Source of the DNA: Candidatus Dormiibacterota bacterium
Lineage (GTDB): Bacteria; Chloroflexota; Dormibacteria; Aeolococcales; Aeolococcaceae
DNA length: 47,237 nucleotides
Direction of reading: 5' to 3'
Assembly: GCA_003142035.1 (NCBI GenBank)
Contig: PLOF01000112.1
Coordinates: forward strand, 8,377 to 55,613
How positions within the stretch are numbered: position 1 is the stretch's first letter; each line of letters begins with the position of its first letter. The position numbers and the translations under genes were made by a program. Below are positions 32,034 to 39,521 of the stretch, in pieces. The notes beneath the pieces were generated by a model. The model searched no databases and was not told the origin of the DNA. It worked only from the letters and a program-made list of their open reading frames with translations.

Positions 32034-32729
32034 ATGGGCACCGTGCTCGTCACCGTCGCCGGTCCGACGTCGCGGATGGACCTCTCCCTCCCCACCGACG
32101 CAGCGGTGGGGGAGCTCGTACCGGCTCTGGTGGAGCGCTGCGAGCCCGAACCGAAGCCCTGGAGCCGCTGGGCGCTCGGGCCGGCGGAAGGCGCTCCGTT
32201 CGCACCCCGGCAGACGCTCGCCGAGCTGGGTGTGGTCGAGGGGGCGGAGCTGCAACTGCGCGACATGGTCGCCGGCGGCGACGCCAGGGGTGAGCCGCTG
32301 GACACCGGGCCCGCGGGAGCGGCGGCGGCGGCCGACCAGCGGCGGCGGAAGATCTCCGACCTGACCGAGCGGTTGATCGACGACATCGGCCGCCTCCGCG
32401 CCGGGAAGAACCCGCTGCTCGAGTACGCCGCCCCCGAGGCTCGGCGGTGTCTCCGAGCCCTGGTTCCGGGGCCCTTCGACCGCGCGGCGAATGGTGGTGC
32501 CTCCGATCTCAGCCTGGCAGTGAGCTGGCATCGCGACCCGCGAGCACCGGTGGAGGCGCTCGCCGGCTTCACGGAGATCGCAGCGGACGCCGGGGGGCCG
32601 GGCGGCTCACGACGCGAGCCCCTCTCCAACGCGACGCCGGGCCGGCGGGTGAGCGTCAGGATGACCGTCGACGCTCACTGCCGCCACCTTCTCGACGTCA
32701 GCGTCGCCGCCGACCCGCCGCCACGCTGA
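32034..32729 (+). CDS. Protein with N-terminal YukD/EccD-type ubiquitin-like domain
   Basis: 231 aa. Residues 1-80 (GTVLVTVAGPTSRMDLSLPTDAAVGELVPALVERC...QTLAELGVVEGAELQLRD) match the ubiquitin-like fold of YukD and of the N-terminus of EccD, components of type VII secretion systems. No transmembrane part follows, so it is not EccD. The remaining 150 residues are a charged helical stretch (DQRRRKISDLTERLIDDIGRLRAGKNPLLEY) and a beta-rich end with no assignment. No WXG100, EccC or mycosin genes are in the window, so the domain is either an orphan or part of a system elsewhere. Sixteen nt behind dxs on the same strand; no clear Shine-Dalgarno. Confidence 0.7.
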   Translation: MGTVLVTVAGPTSRMDLSLPTDAAVGELVPALVERCEPEPKPWSRWALGPAEGAPFAPRQTLAELGVVEGAELQLRDMVAGGDARGEPLDTGPAGAAAAADQRRRKISDLTERLIDDIGRLRAGKNPLLEYAAPEARRCLRALVPGPFDRAANGGASDLSLAVSWHRDPRAPVEALAGFTEIAADAGGPGGSRREPLSNATPGRRVSVRMTVDAHCRHLLDVSVAADPPPR

Positions 32730-32765
32730 CACGGTGGTGAAGAACGCCCTGTGGCGGGACGGGCG

Positions 32766-33713
32766 TCAGGTCACCTGGACCGGCGCGCTCTCCGAGATGA
32801 ACACGCGCTCCTGGCCGAGGTCGCCAAGCACCTGGACACCGACCGGGTAGGTGCCCTGCGCCCCGGCAGAGGAGAGTACCTGGGCATCGAAGTCGATGGT
32901 CAGCTTGCCGGGGCTGGATCCGCTCTGGGCGGGGACCACGAAACCGTCGAAGAAGGGGAGCGTGGAACCCTCCAACGGGTTGGTGCCGCCGACGCGGCCG
33001 GAGTTCCCGGTGATCGTGACCGAACCGTCGAAGATGAAGACGGGCGGCAGAGTCACCAGCACGCTGACGTCGTTGGCGGGGCCGGTGCCCTGGTTGATGA
33101 CGCTCACCCTGTACGTGACGTCCTCGCCTGGCACCGCCAGGCTGGGGCTGACCGTGACCAGCGCCGAGAGCTGGGGGGCAGCGGTCAGCTTGATGGGCAG
33201 TGGGTTGCTCTGAGTGGTCGACGCCGTCGACGCGGAGGCGCTCGCCGTCATGGTGTAGGTATTCGGACTTCCCAGGGCGAGAGCGTCGAAGTCGATGGTC
33301 ACGTCGTCCTTGTAACCGCTCAACTCCCAAACTCCCCAGGCCGGCTGGTGGCTCTGACCCTGGGCGTCGACCGGCGAGGTTCGCACCGCGCTGCCGCCCA
33401 GGCCCGGGGTATCCGTGTAGCGGAAGTCCGCCGGCAGGTTGGCGGTGACGGTGAGCCCGGCCGTGCCCGCCGTTCCGGTATCGATGACCGTGATGACGAA
33501 CTCGATCGTCTGGTTGGCGGCGACGGTCGTGCTCGGGTCAACCGTTCCCAGGGTGACGCTCAGCGACGTGTGGTTGGCTCCACAACCGGCCGCCGCCATC
33601 GCGCCGAGGATGGCGGGAAGGACGAGCAGGCGGGAGAGCTTCGGCAGCCACGCGGCACGCCCACCGCCAACCGGACGGCGCCCCCGGCCTGCCGGCCCCC
33701 CCTCGGATGTCAT
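32766..33713 (-). CDS. Surface lipoprotein with two DUF11-like beta domains
   Basis: 315 aa. An Arg-rich N-region, a hydrophobic stretch (LSRLLVLPAILGAMAAAGC) and the lipobox AAGC predict lipid anchoring. The mature protein has two immunoglobulin-like repeats of the DUF11 type, the first with IEFVITVIDTGTAGTAGLTVTANLPADFRY and the second with VTYRVSVINQGTGPANDVSVLVTLPPVFIFDG. Such modules act as spacers or adhesive stalks on bacterial surfaces. It lies 38 nt behind maf and may share its transcript. The ATG at 33713 is used; the ORF-track start would run into maf. Confidence 0.82.
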   Translation of the reverse strand: MTSEGGPAGRGRRPVGGGRAAWLPKLSRLLVLPAILGAMAAAGCGANHTSLSVTLGTVDPSTTVAANQTIEFVITVIDTGTAGTAGLTVTANLPADFRYTDTPGLGGSAVRTSPVDAQGQSHQPAWGVWELSGYKDDVTIDFDALALGSPNTYTMTASASASTASTTQSNPLPIKLTAAPQLSALVTVSPSLAVPGEDVTYRVSVINQGTGPANDVSVLVTLPPVFIFDGSVTITGNSGRVGGTNPLEGSTLPFFDGFVVPAQSGSSPGKLTIDFDAQVLSSAGAQGTYPVGVQVLGDLGQERVFISESAPVQVT

Positions 33714-33751
33714 CCGGCCCTGCGAGACCCGCAGGCCCACACCGGGGCGGG

Positions 33752-34498
33752 TCACACCCTCTGGGCGGCGCGCATCGGCGCCAGCGGACGGCGCTCGCGT
33801 CGCGGCGGCGTCAGCGGGACATCGGTGGCTCTGGGAAGCGGATCCGGATAACCGGCCTCGGCGAGGAGGCGCAGGGTGAGGGCGACATCCAGCCCAACGA
33901 CGGTGTCGACCCGACCACTCACCGCCTCGACAAAGTCTCCGCCGGCCCCCTGCACCGCGTACGCGCCGGCCTTGTCGAGGGGCTCGCCGCTCGCGACGTA
34001 GGTGATCAGGTCCTGTTCGGAGAAGTCGCGCATCTTGACCAGCGAGCGCGAGACCGCGAGCGCCTCGACATCGGTGCCAGACCTCAGGACGCAGATCCCG
34101 GTGAGGACCGTGTGGCGCCGGCCACGCAGGTCGGTCAGCATCCGGAGTGCCGCCTCCGGCGTGCCCGGCTTGCCGAGGGGGCCGCGCGGCCCCACCACGA
34201 CGGTGTCCGCCGCCACGACGAAGCTGCCGGGCTCGACGCGCTCCGCGACCTCCACCGCCTTCTGACGGGCGATGAGCTGACAGCCGAGGTCCGCACACAT
34301 CCCGGGGGGAAGTGGCGGATCCGGTGAAGGCTCGACGACGGCGAAGCGGATCCCGGCCCGGACCAGCAGTTCGCGCCGGCGGGGGCTGGAGGAGGCGAGG
34401 ACGATCCGTACCAACGGTGCGCTGGACACCCGGGGTGCAACGTGCCTGAACGAGGACGACGCCCGAACGCCGGGAAGTTGCTCGTCTGAGTCGGTCAT
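33752..34498 (-). CDS. maf: Maf-like nucleoside triphosphate pyrophosphatase
   Basis: 248 aa. The family signature LASSSPRRRELLVRAGI follows an extra N-terminus of about 30 residues. VVAADTVVV carries the catalytic Asp and GEPLDKAGAYAVQG is the third motif. Maf proteins hydrolyse dTTP, UTP or modified nucleotides to the monophosphate and pyrophosphate and are often near septum genes. The length is above the usual 190-210 because both ends are extended (tail PPRRERRPLAPMRAAQ). GAGGGG lies close to the ATG. In the valS neighbourhood maf is a common follower in this part of the bacterial tree. Confidence 0.9.
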   Translation of the reverse strand: MTDSDEQLPGVRASSSFRHVAPRVSSAPLVRIVLASSSPRRRELLVRAGIRFAVVEPSPDPPLPPGMCADLGCQLIARQKAVEVAERVEPGSFVVAADTVVVGPRGPLGKPGTPEAALRMLTDLRGRRHTVLTGICVLRSGTDVEALAVSRSLVKMRDFSEQDLITYVASGEPLDKAGAYAVQGAGGDFVEAVSGRVDTVVGLDVALTLRLLAEAGYPDPLPRATDVPLTPPRRERRPLAPMRAAQRV

Positions 34499-34614
34499 GC
34501 GCCCCTCAGCAACGTGCGTGATATCTCGGTCCTCTCCCCCGCGTACGACCCCACCCCGCGAACGATCGTACCATCGTCCGAGGGCTGAACCGAAGCCGAG
34601 CGTCCCGATTGCGC

Positions 34615-34625
34615 TGATTGAATCA
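34615..34625. promoter_or_regulatory. AT-rich palindrome upstream of maf
   Basis: TGATT-G-AATCA is a perfect 11-bp palindrome in an AT-rich patch between the end of the membrane-module operon and maf. A second palindrome, ACGATCGT, lies at 34562-34569. They may mark the maf promoter region; TACGAT (34570-34565, minus strand) is a weak -10 candidate. Confidence 0.3.
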
Positions 34626-34660
34626 CTTATTCTGCCACTGTCCCCGTGCGCTCTGCTGGC

Positions 34661-35374
34661 TCAGTGGAGCACGACCGCGAGCGAGATCGAGGCGGGCACC
34701 AGGGCGAGCAGTCCCAGGGCCGGCGCGACGACCACCACCAGGCGGCGGCTCACCCCGATGAGACCGGTGTAGGCGACCACGGAGAGGGCACCGAGGACAG
34801 CCACCACGGGAGCGGAGACGCCGGCGAGAGGCGCGAACCCGGCCAGAGAGAAGCAGGCCAGGCCGATGGCGGCAACCAGTGCCGCCCGCCCCATCCGCGC
34901 GGTGTGGGGGTCGAAGGGACGGACGAGGGTAGGCAGCGCCATCAGCACGGCGACGACGGCCCAGGGCCGGGCTGCGCCCACCGATCCCCCGGCGGCCGCA
35001 ATGGTGCCCAGGTCCAGCGTCGTCGCCACCGAGGCAAGTCCGAGGAGGGGGGCGATCGCTGCGGCGACCGCCGCCAACCGCTGCCAGGGCCACCTCTCCG
35101 CGCTGCCCCAGGCGATGCCCGCGGCCAGGGCCGTGACGAACACCACCAGGCTCACGCCCGTGGGCAGTCCGAAGAGGGGGGAGCCCGGGAAGGCCAGCAA
35201 CCCACAGGCGGCGCTGACGCCGACGGCGACCATCAGTTCGTCGAGCTGGGCGGGGCGGAGCCCGGCGGGGATGCGACCGCCGAGGGCGACCAGGGCCGCC
35301 ACCAGGCCCGCATAGGCCACGCCGGGGAATACGGCCACGGCCACGATCGCGCTCAGCACCGCCAGCGGGTTCAT
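34661..35374 (-). CDS. Membrane protein, last gene of complex I-like module (possible NuoH/HyfC relative)
   Basis: 237 aa, about 7-8 hydrophobic segments and almost no soluble loops. The only loops with character are GGRIPAGLRPAQLDELM after the first segment and LPTLVRPFDPHTARMG later. Both faintly recall NuoH/HyfC (the R-I-x-x-R-x-G-P loop and the PFD loop), but the usual acidic quinone-site residues are not there. It may instead be an unrelated filler subunit. Its ATG overlaps the stop of the NuoN-like gene (ATGA). No family can be assigned with confidence. Confidence 0.6.
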   Translation of the reverse strand: MNPLAVLSAIVAVAVFPGVAYAGLVAALVALGGRIPAGLRPAQLDELMVAVGVSAACGLLAFPGSPLFGLPTGVSLVVFVTALAAGIAWGSAERWPWQRLAAVAAAIAPLLGLASVATTLDLGTIAAAGGSVGAARPWAVVAVLMALPTLVRPFDPHTARMGRAALVAAIGLACFSLAGFAPLAGVSAPVVAVLGALSVVAYTGLIGVSRRLVVVVAPALGLLALVPASISLAVVLH

Positions 35375-36597
35375 GCGCCAGGTCCGAAGACGAGGTGAAC
35401 CGCTCCCATCGGGAGCAGGCCCACGGCCAGCGCCACCGCGGCAATCAGCCAGGCGGCGACGACCCGGTGGTGGGGCGCCGGCGCCCCCTCACCGGGTTCG
35501 CCCTGAGCGACGGTCAGGACGGCGGTCACCGTCACCAGCCCCCCGGCGAGCAGGCAGGCGGCGGCGACGCTGGAGTTGAAGGCGACGCACGCCTGGAGGA
35601 TGAGGAACCGTCCCCAGAACGCCGGGGAGGGGGGGAGCCCGCAGATGGCGAGCCAGACCAGGCGGCGGGGTGGGCCCAGACCAGGTCGCGGCGTCTGCAG
35701 GAGGATCGGGGCGACGACCAGGTGGGTGAGGATGAGCAGCAGCCCGCCGGCGACGGCGGCTGTCTCCCCGGTGCCGATGGCGGCGGCGACGAGGCCGAGG
35801 TCACCGAGAGCCACCCGGCCGTAGCGGGTGGGCCCGGCGCGGAGGCTCATCACCCCGGCCCAGAGCGCACTGATCAGACCGCAGGTGAGGATGGTGTGGT
35901 CGAAGGCGAGCCTCGCGAGAAGGGGGAGCGGGCCGGGGATCGCGAAGGCGGAGAGCAGGACGGCGGGCGCAAGCAGCACCAGCCAGGTGGCGATCTCGGG
36001 AGCGGGCAGGTCCACCAGGGCGCCGGCCGCCCATCCACCGAGCGGCACGACCGCGGCCAGGGCGAGCACCCCGACCACCAAGAGGCCGCCGACCATACCC
36101 GGCTCGCCACCGGAGGCGGCGGCGGGCAGGAGCAGGCTGACCGCGAGCAGGGCGGCCGCCCCCGTGCCGGCGACTCGGGCGGCGGCAAGGCTGGCTCGCC
36201 CCGGCGCCACCGAGATCCAGCGAAGGCTGAGGGCGGCGACGGCAAGCATGGCCGCGACCCCGAAGAGGAGGGGGGACCCCGTCGAGAGGAGGAGCACCAC
36301 AGCCCCCCCGACGGTCCCCATCCCGATGATCTCGCGGCCGTCCAGGCGGTCGGCGAGAAGCAGGCACAGCCAGAGGGCGGTGGCCGACGCGGAGAGGAGG
36401 CCGCCGGCTTCGCGGGGCAGCGCCGGACCAGCACCGCCCAGCCCGTCCGGTCGCGCGCCGACCTGCACCGTGGCGATGGTGAGAGCGACGAGCACGAGGG
36501 GCGCGATCAGGGCGATCGGACGGCGAAAGCGAGCCGGGCCGAGCCCGGCGATGATTCCGATGCCGGCCCAGGCGGCGGCCAGCCACACAGCGTTCAT
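35371..36597 (-). CDS. NuoN/HyfF-like antiporter-type membrane protein, degenerate
   Basis: 408 aa, about 12 hydrophobic segments. The region AVVPLGGWAAGALVDLPAPEIATWL corresponds to the KxxxxPFHxWLPdAhxxAPTxVSA loop of the Mrp/NuoLMN family, and CGLPPSPAFWGRFLILQA to the late GxPPlxGFxxKf helix. Missing are the conserved Lys before the PFH segment (Ala/Val here), the Glu of the fifth helix (SPLLFGVAAMLAV, Ala here) and a clear Lys in the eighth helix (GPTRYGRVALGD, Arg/Gly). Proton pumping by the standard mechanism therefore seems impaired. It overlaps both neighbours by ATGA. The ORF track starts upstream at 36891 inside the previous gene. Confidence 0.75.
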   Translation of the reverse strand: MNAVWLAAAWAGIGIIAGLGPARFRRPIALIAPLVLVALTIATVQVGARPDGLGGAGPALPREAGGLLSASATALWLCLLLADRLDGREIIGMGTVGGAVVLLLSTGSPLLFGVAAMLAVAALSLRWISVAPGRASLAAARVAGTGAAALLAVSLLLPAAASGGEPGMVGGLLVVGVLALAAVVPLGGWAAGALVDLPAPEIATWLVLLAPAVLLSAFAIPGPLPLLARLAFDHTILTCGLISALWAGVMSLRAGPTRYGRVALGDLGLVAAAIGTGETAAVAGGLLLILTHLVVAPILLQTPRPGLGPPRRLVWLAICGLPPSPAFWGRFLILQACVAFNSSVAAACLLAGGLVTVTAVLTVAQGEPGEGAPAPHHRVVAAWLIAAVALAVGLLPMGAVHLVFGPGA

Positions 36598-37226
36598 CGA
36601 CCCGCCTCGGGGGCCACGGGCCGGTGGCGGGCGGCCAGCCACCCCTCCAAGGCCGCCGCGACGGGAACGAGGGCGATGACACCGGTCACATCCGGAAGGG
36701 GGCCGCTCCCTCCCCGGAGCAGCCAGCCCACGCTCACCGCGAAAGCGAGGGCGACCACGCCCACGGAGAGGTCGGTGACGGTGCGGGCGAGGAGGACGCG
36801 GAGCACACCGCAGGTGAAGATGAAAGCGACCGGGAAGAGCGCGCCCTGCACGGGGGCGACCGACCCGACCGGCACGTTGAAACTGACCCACGAGGCCGCG
36901 ATCAGGGCAATGACGCCGGCCGCCACGCGAGCGCTGCGAGGCCCGAAGAGCCCCTCGTGCTGCGTCGCGACCGAGTGGAGCGGGTCGATCCCGGAGCGCG
37001 GGCCGAGCCGCCCGGCGATGGTCCCGGCCAGCGGGCCGGCGGCGGCACCGGCCGCACCGGCTCCGAGAACGATGACCGCCGCCCAGCCGCCGCCATAGAT
37101 CGCGGCCGCAGGAGAGAGACCGAGAGCGACCGCGATGCAGGTGACGAGGACGGCGCGCCGCCGGTCGACCGTGACAACGACAGCCCCGGCGGCGAAGGCG
37201 ATGAGGTCCAGAAGCGGCTGGTTCAC
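36594..37226 (-). CDS. Small multi-pass membrane protein of the complex I-like module
   Basis: 210 aa, about 6-7 hydrophobic segments. By size and place between the HyfB-like and HyfF-like genes it could correspond to HyfE, but I see only weak similarity in LRVLLARTVTDLSVGVVALAFAVSVGWLLRGG. One loop, RLGPRSGIDPLHSVATQHEGLFGPRSA, is polar and contains two His. The start is the GTG at 37226 (VNQPLLDL), which overlaps the preceding TGA as GTGA; the 37301 start of the ORF track is unlikely. Unknown function. Confidence 0.65.
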   Translation of the reverse strand: MNQPLLDLIAFAAGAVVVTVDRRRAVLVTCIAVALGLSPAAAIYGGGWAAVIVLGAGAAGAAAGPLAGTIAGRLGPRSGIDPLHSVATQHEGLFGPRSARVAAGVIALIAASWVSFNVPVGSVAPVQGALFPVAFIFTCGVLRVLLARTVTDLSVGVVALAFAVSVGWLLRGGSGPLPDVTGVIALVPVAAALEGWLAARHRPVAPEAGR

Positions 37227-38992
37227 AGGTAGTGGAAACCGAGGAGAGCGGCGAGGGCCACGACCACCGTGAAGACGAGGCCGGGCTGGGTCACCAACCA
37301 CGAGTCGAGACGGGCCAGCCCGCGTCCGAGCCCGCGGGTGGGAGGTCCGAGAGCCCGGCGGGCCCCGACGACGGCGACCCAGGCGGGCCGCGGCCGCGGC
37401 CCCCGCTCGCCGTGCGCGGGGTGGGGGAAGGGGACCCCGAGGGCCAGCCCACCGCTCACGACCGCGAGCAGGACGACCAGGAGCGCCAGGCTGAGGTAGC
37501 CGCCCGGCCAGGGCCCTCCCGGCCCGTGCAGGGTGGCGGCGTCGATGGCGACGGGGGCCCCGCTGCCCACCAGGGGACCCAGCAGCACCGCGCCCACGAC
37601 ACCGGGGAAGAGCGCAGCAGCAGCGCCCAGCACAAGAGCCACGGCGGCATCGGGCCGCGGCAGCACGGCGCGCCGAAGCAGCCTCGGGGGCAGCACCCCC
37701 CCTCCGACAGGGGAACTCTCACGGAGGGGTGAGACCTCCCCGTCGCCGGATGGCGGGGACGCCGCCGCGGCCTCCCCGGAGGTGAGGGCGGCGAGCCCGA
37801 TCGCCTGCCGTGCCGCGACCACCCCCCCACCGGCGGCGATGACGGCGGCCATCCCCAGGGCGAGCAGGAGCGGCGCGTACGGACGGCCCAGGGAGGAGAC
37901 CGCGCCGAGTTCGAGAACCATGGCCGTGGTCCCGAACCCGATGGGCAGCCCGCCTGCGGCAGCCAGTGCGGTCGCGGCGAGTGCGCGGCCGCGGCGGGTG
38001 GGCAGGGTCGGCCTGCTCCAGGCGGGCGCCGCCAGCAGGGCCAGCTCGAGGGCCACCACCCCGGCCGCAAACCCGCCGGCACCGCCGGGAAGCCCGGCGA
38101 TGGCGACCAGAGTGCCCGCCGAGGCGGTGAGCAGCGCCCTGCCCGCACGGCGCGACTCGTGCTTCCACCGCCAGGCAGCGACGGCACCCCAGAGGGCGGC
38201 GGCGGTCCCGAAGGTGGCGAGAATCACCGTGAAGCCGGGGTCCGCCGCGCCCCCGGTAGCCGCTCCGAGCCGGAGCAGGGTCGCCGCGCCGCACGGGACC
38301 GCCCCGATGGCGAGCCAGCTCCTGGTCGACCGCCCTCCGGCGGCTCCAGGCCACCACCCCGCGGCGAGCAGACGCCCAGCCCCGGCCAGGCCCCAGGGCA
38401 GCGCCACCAAGAGGCCGGCCGCACCCGGGGGAACCGCGTAGGGATCGCTCGTCCCGGTGGTCACGATGAGCTCCACGGCGGCCACCAGCAGGCCCAGGGC
38501 GAAGACGTGCTGGATCGTGAAGGCGGCGGCGGCCCCCCGGCTCACCCGCTCTCGACCCGCTGTCGCCAGCAGCAGGCCGCCGAGGCTGGCGATCTCCGCA
38601 CCGGCGAAGAGCATCACCGCATTGCCGGCCAGAGCGGCGAGCACCGCGCCGGCGGCGGTGACCAGGAGCGCCGCCTCCTCGCCGGGCCGGCGGTCGGCCG
38701 CACCGAGGGCAAAGAAGGTGGCCACGAGGGCGAGCAGAGCCAGGGCCAGACCCGTTTGATCGGCACGGAGCGTGAGCTGGACCCCCGATACCGCCTGTCC
38801 AAAGGTCGTGACAATCGGACCGTTGGTGGTGATCGCGGCGATGCTGAGGGCTGCCCACCCGGTGAGGAGCAGGATCCCGGCGCTGAACAGCCGGCGCGTC
38901 TGCCGCCACGGAGCGGGCAGGAGGTAGGCGACGAGCGCCCCGGCGAGGAGTAGGGCGAGGACCAGGGCGGACCGGTTTCCCACGCTCAACAA
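37223..38992 (-). CDS. NuoL/HyfB-like antiporter-type membrane protein
   Basis: 589 aa, about 14-16 hydrophobic segments. GVQLTLRADQTGLALALLALVATFFALGA matches the early helix of NuoL/HyfB, and MLFAGAEIASLGGLLLATAG holds the Glu of the fifth helix, the only classical charge that is kept. The following helix pair has Arg where the pump Lys is expected (WGLAGAGRLLAAGWWPG). A long Ser/Pro/Gly insertion (SGEAAAASPPSGDGEVSPLRESSPVGGGV) breaks the protein near residue 430. The end resembles the C-terminal helix region of HyfB. The TTG start at 38992 has GGGAGAC 7 nt upstream. It lies 37 nt behind the zinc-ribbon protein gene in the valS operon. Confidence 0.75.
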   Translation of the reverse strand: MLSVGNRSALVLALLLAGALVAYLLPAPWRQTRRLFSAGILLLTGWAALSIAAITTNGPIVTTFGQAVSGVQLTLRADQTGLALALLALVATFFALGAADRRPGEEAALLVTAAGAVLAALAGNAVMLFAGAEIASLGGLLLATAGRERVSRGAAAAFTIQHVFALGLLVAAVELIVTTGTSDPYAVPPGAAGLLVALPWGLAGAGRLLAAGWWPGAAGGRSTRSWLAIGAVPCGAATLLRLGAATGGAADPGFTVILATFGTAAALWGAVAAWRWKHESRRAGRALLTASAGTLVAIAGLPGGAGGFAAGVVALELALLAAPAWSRPTLPTRRGRALAATALAAAGGLPIGFGTTAMVLELGAVSSLGRPYAPLLLALGMAAVIAAGGGVVAARQAIGLAALTSGEAAAASPPSGDGEVSPLRESSPVGGGVLPPRLLRRAVLPRPDAAVALVLGAAAALFPGVVGAVLLGPLVGSGAPVAIDAATLHGPGGPWPGGYLSLALLVVLLAVVSGGLALGVPFPHPAHGERGPRPRPAWVAVVGARRALGPPTRGLGRGLARLDSWLVTQPGLVFTVVVALAALLGFHYL

Positions 38993-39029
38993 CGGCGCAG
39001 TCTCCCGTCAGCGTCCCGCAGGGCACGCA

Positions 39030-39521
39030 CTAGTGCGGTGCGGGCGCCCTGGGGGGAGCCGTGGGCAACGCGTGGGCACCGACCTCGGTGGCGCAGTACG
39101 GGCAGACCGGCCAGCCCAGCCGCAGCCTCCGCTCACAGACGGTGCACCTGCGGGCGAACTGGGTGCGGCAGTACGGGCAGATGACGAAGTCCTCTTCGAT
39201 GTCGCGCCCGCAGGTCGGGCACGGGCGGGTGTCCGGCGTGCCGGTGGGGGGCTCCTCGAGGATCTGCTGCTCGAGAGCCAGGGAGCGCTCCTCCGCGAGC
39301 GTCCTCGGCGGACGGATCACCAGGTAGATGAGGGCCCCCAGGAAGGGGGGTACGAAGGCGAGCAGGAAGGCGAAGATCGCAAAGGGGATCGACGCGGAGC
39401 GCCGCCTGGCGTCCCGCACCACGTTGTAGGCCAGCGCCACCAGGAGCAGGGCCACATAGACGATGAGCAGGAGGACGCCGAGGAAGATGAGCGAGCCGCT
39501 GGTATCGGCGAGAAGCTTCAT
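39030..39521 (-). CDS. Two-helix membrane protein with double zinc ribbon
   Basis: 163 aa. Two membrane helices (LIFLGVLLLIVYVALLLVALAY and IPFAIFAFLLAFVPPFLGALIYLVI) resemble the PLDc_N module. A linker then leads to two zinc ribbons: CPTCGRD...CPYC and CTVCERR...CPYC. Eight cysteines bind two zinc ions. The ribbons face the cytoplasm by charge distribution (positive-inside rule on RDARRRS). Its ATG overlaps the valS stop (ATGA). Such proteins may scaffold protein or RNA complexes at the membrane; no specific role is known. Confidence 0.8.
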   Translation of the reverse strand: MKLLADTSGSLIFLGVLLLIVYVALLLVALAYNVVRDARRRSASIPFAIFAFLLAFVPPFLGALIYLVIRPPRTLAEERSLALEQQILEEPPTGTPDTRPCPTCGRDIEEDFVICPYCRTQFARRCTVCERRLRLGWPVCPYCATEVGAHALPTAPPRAPAPH

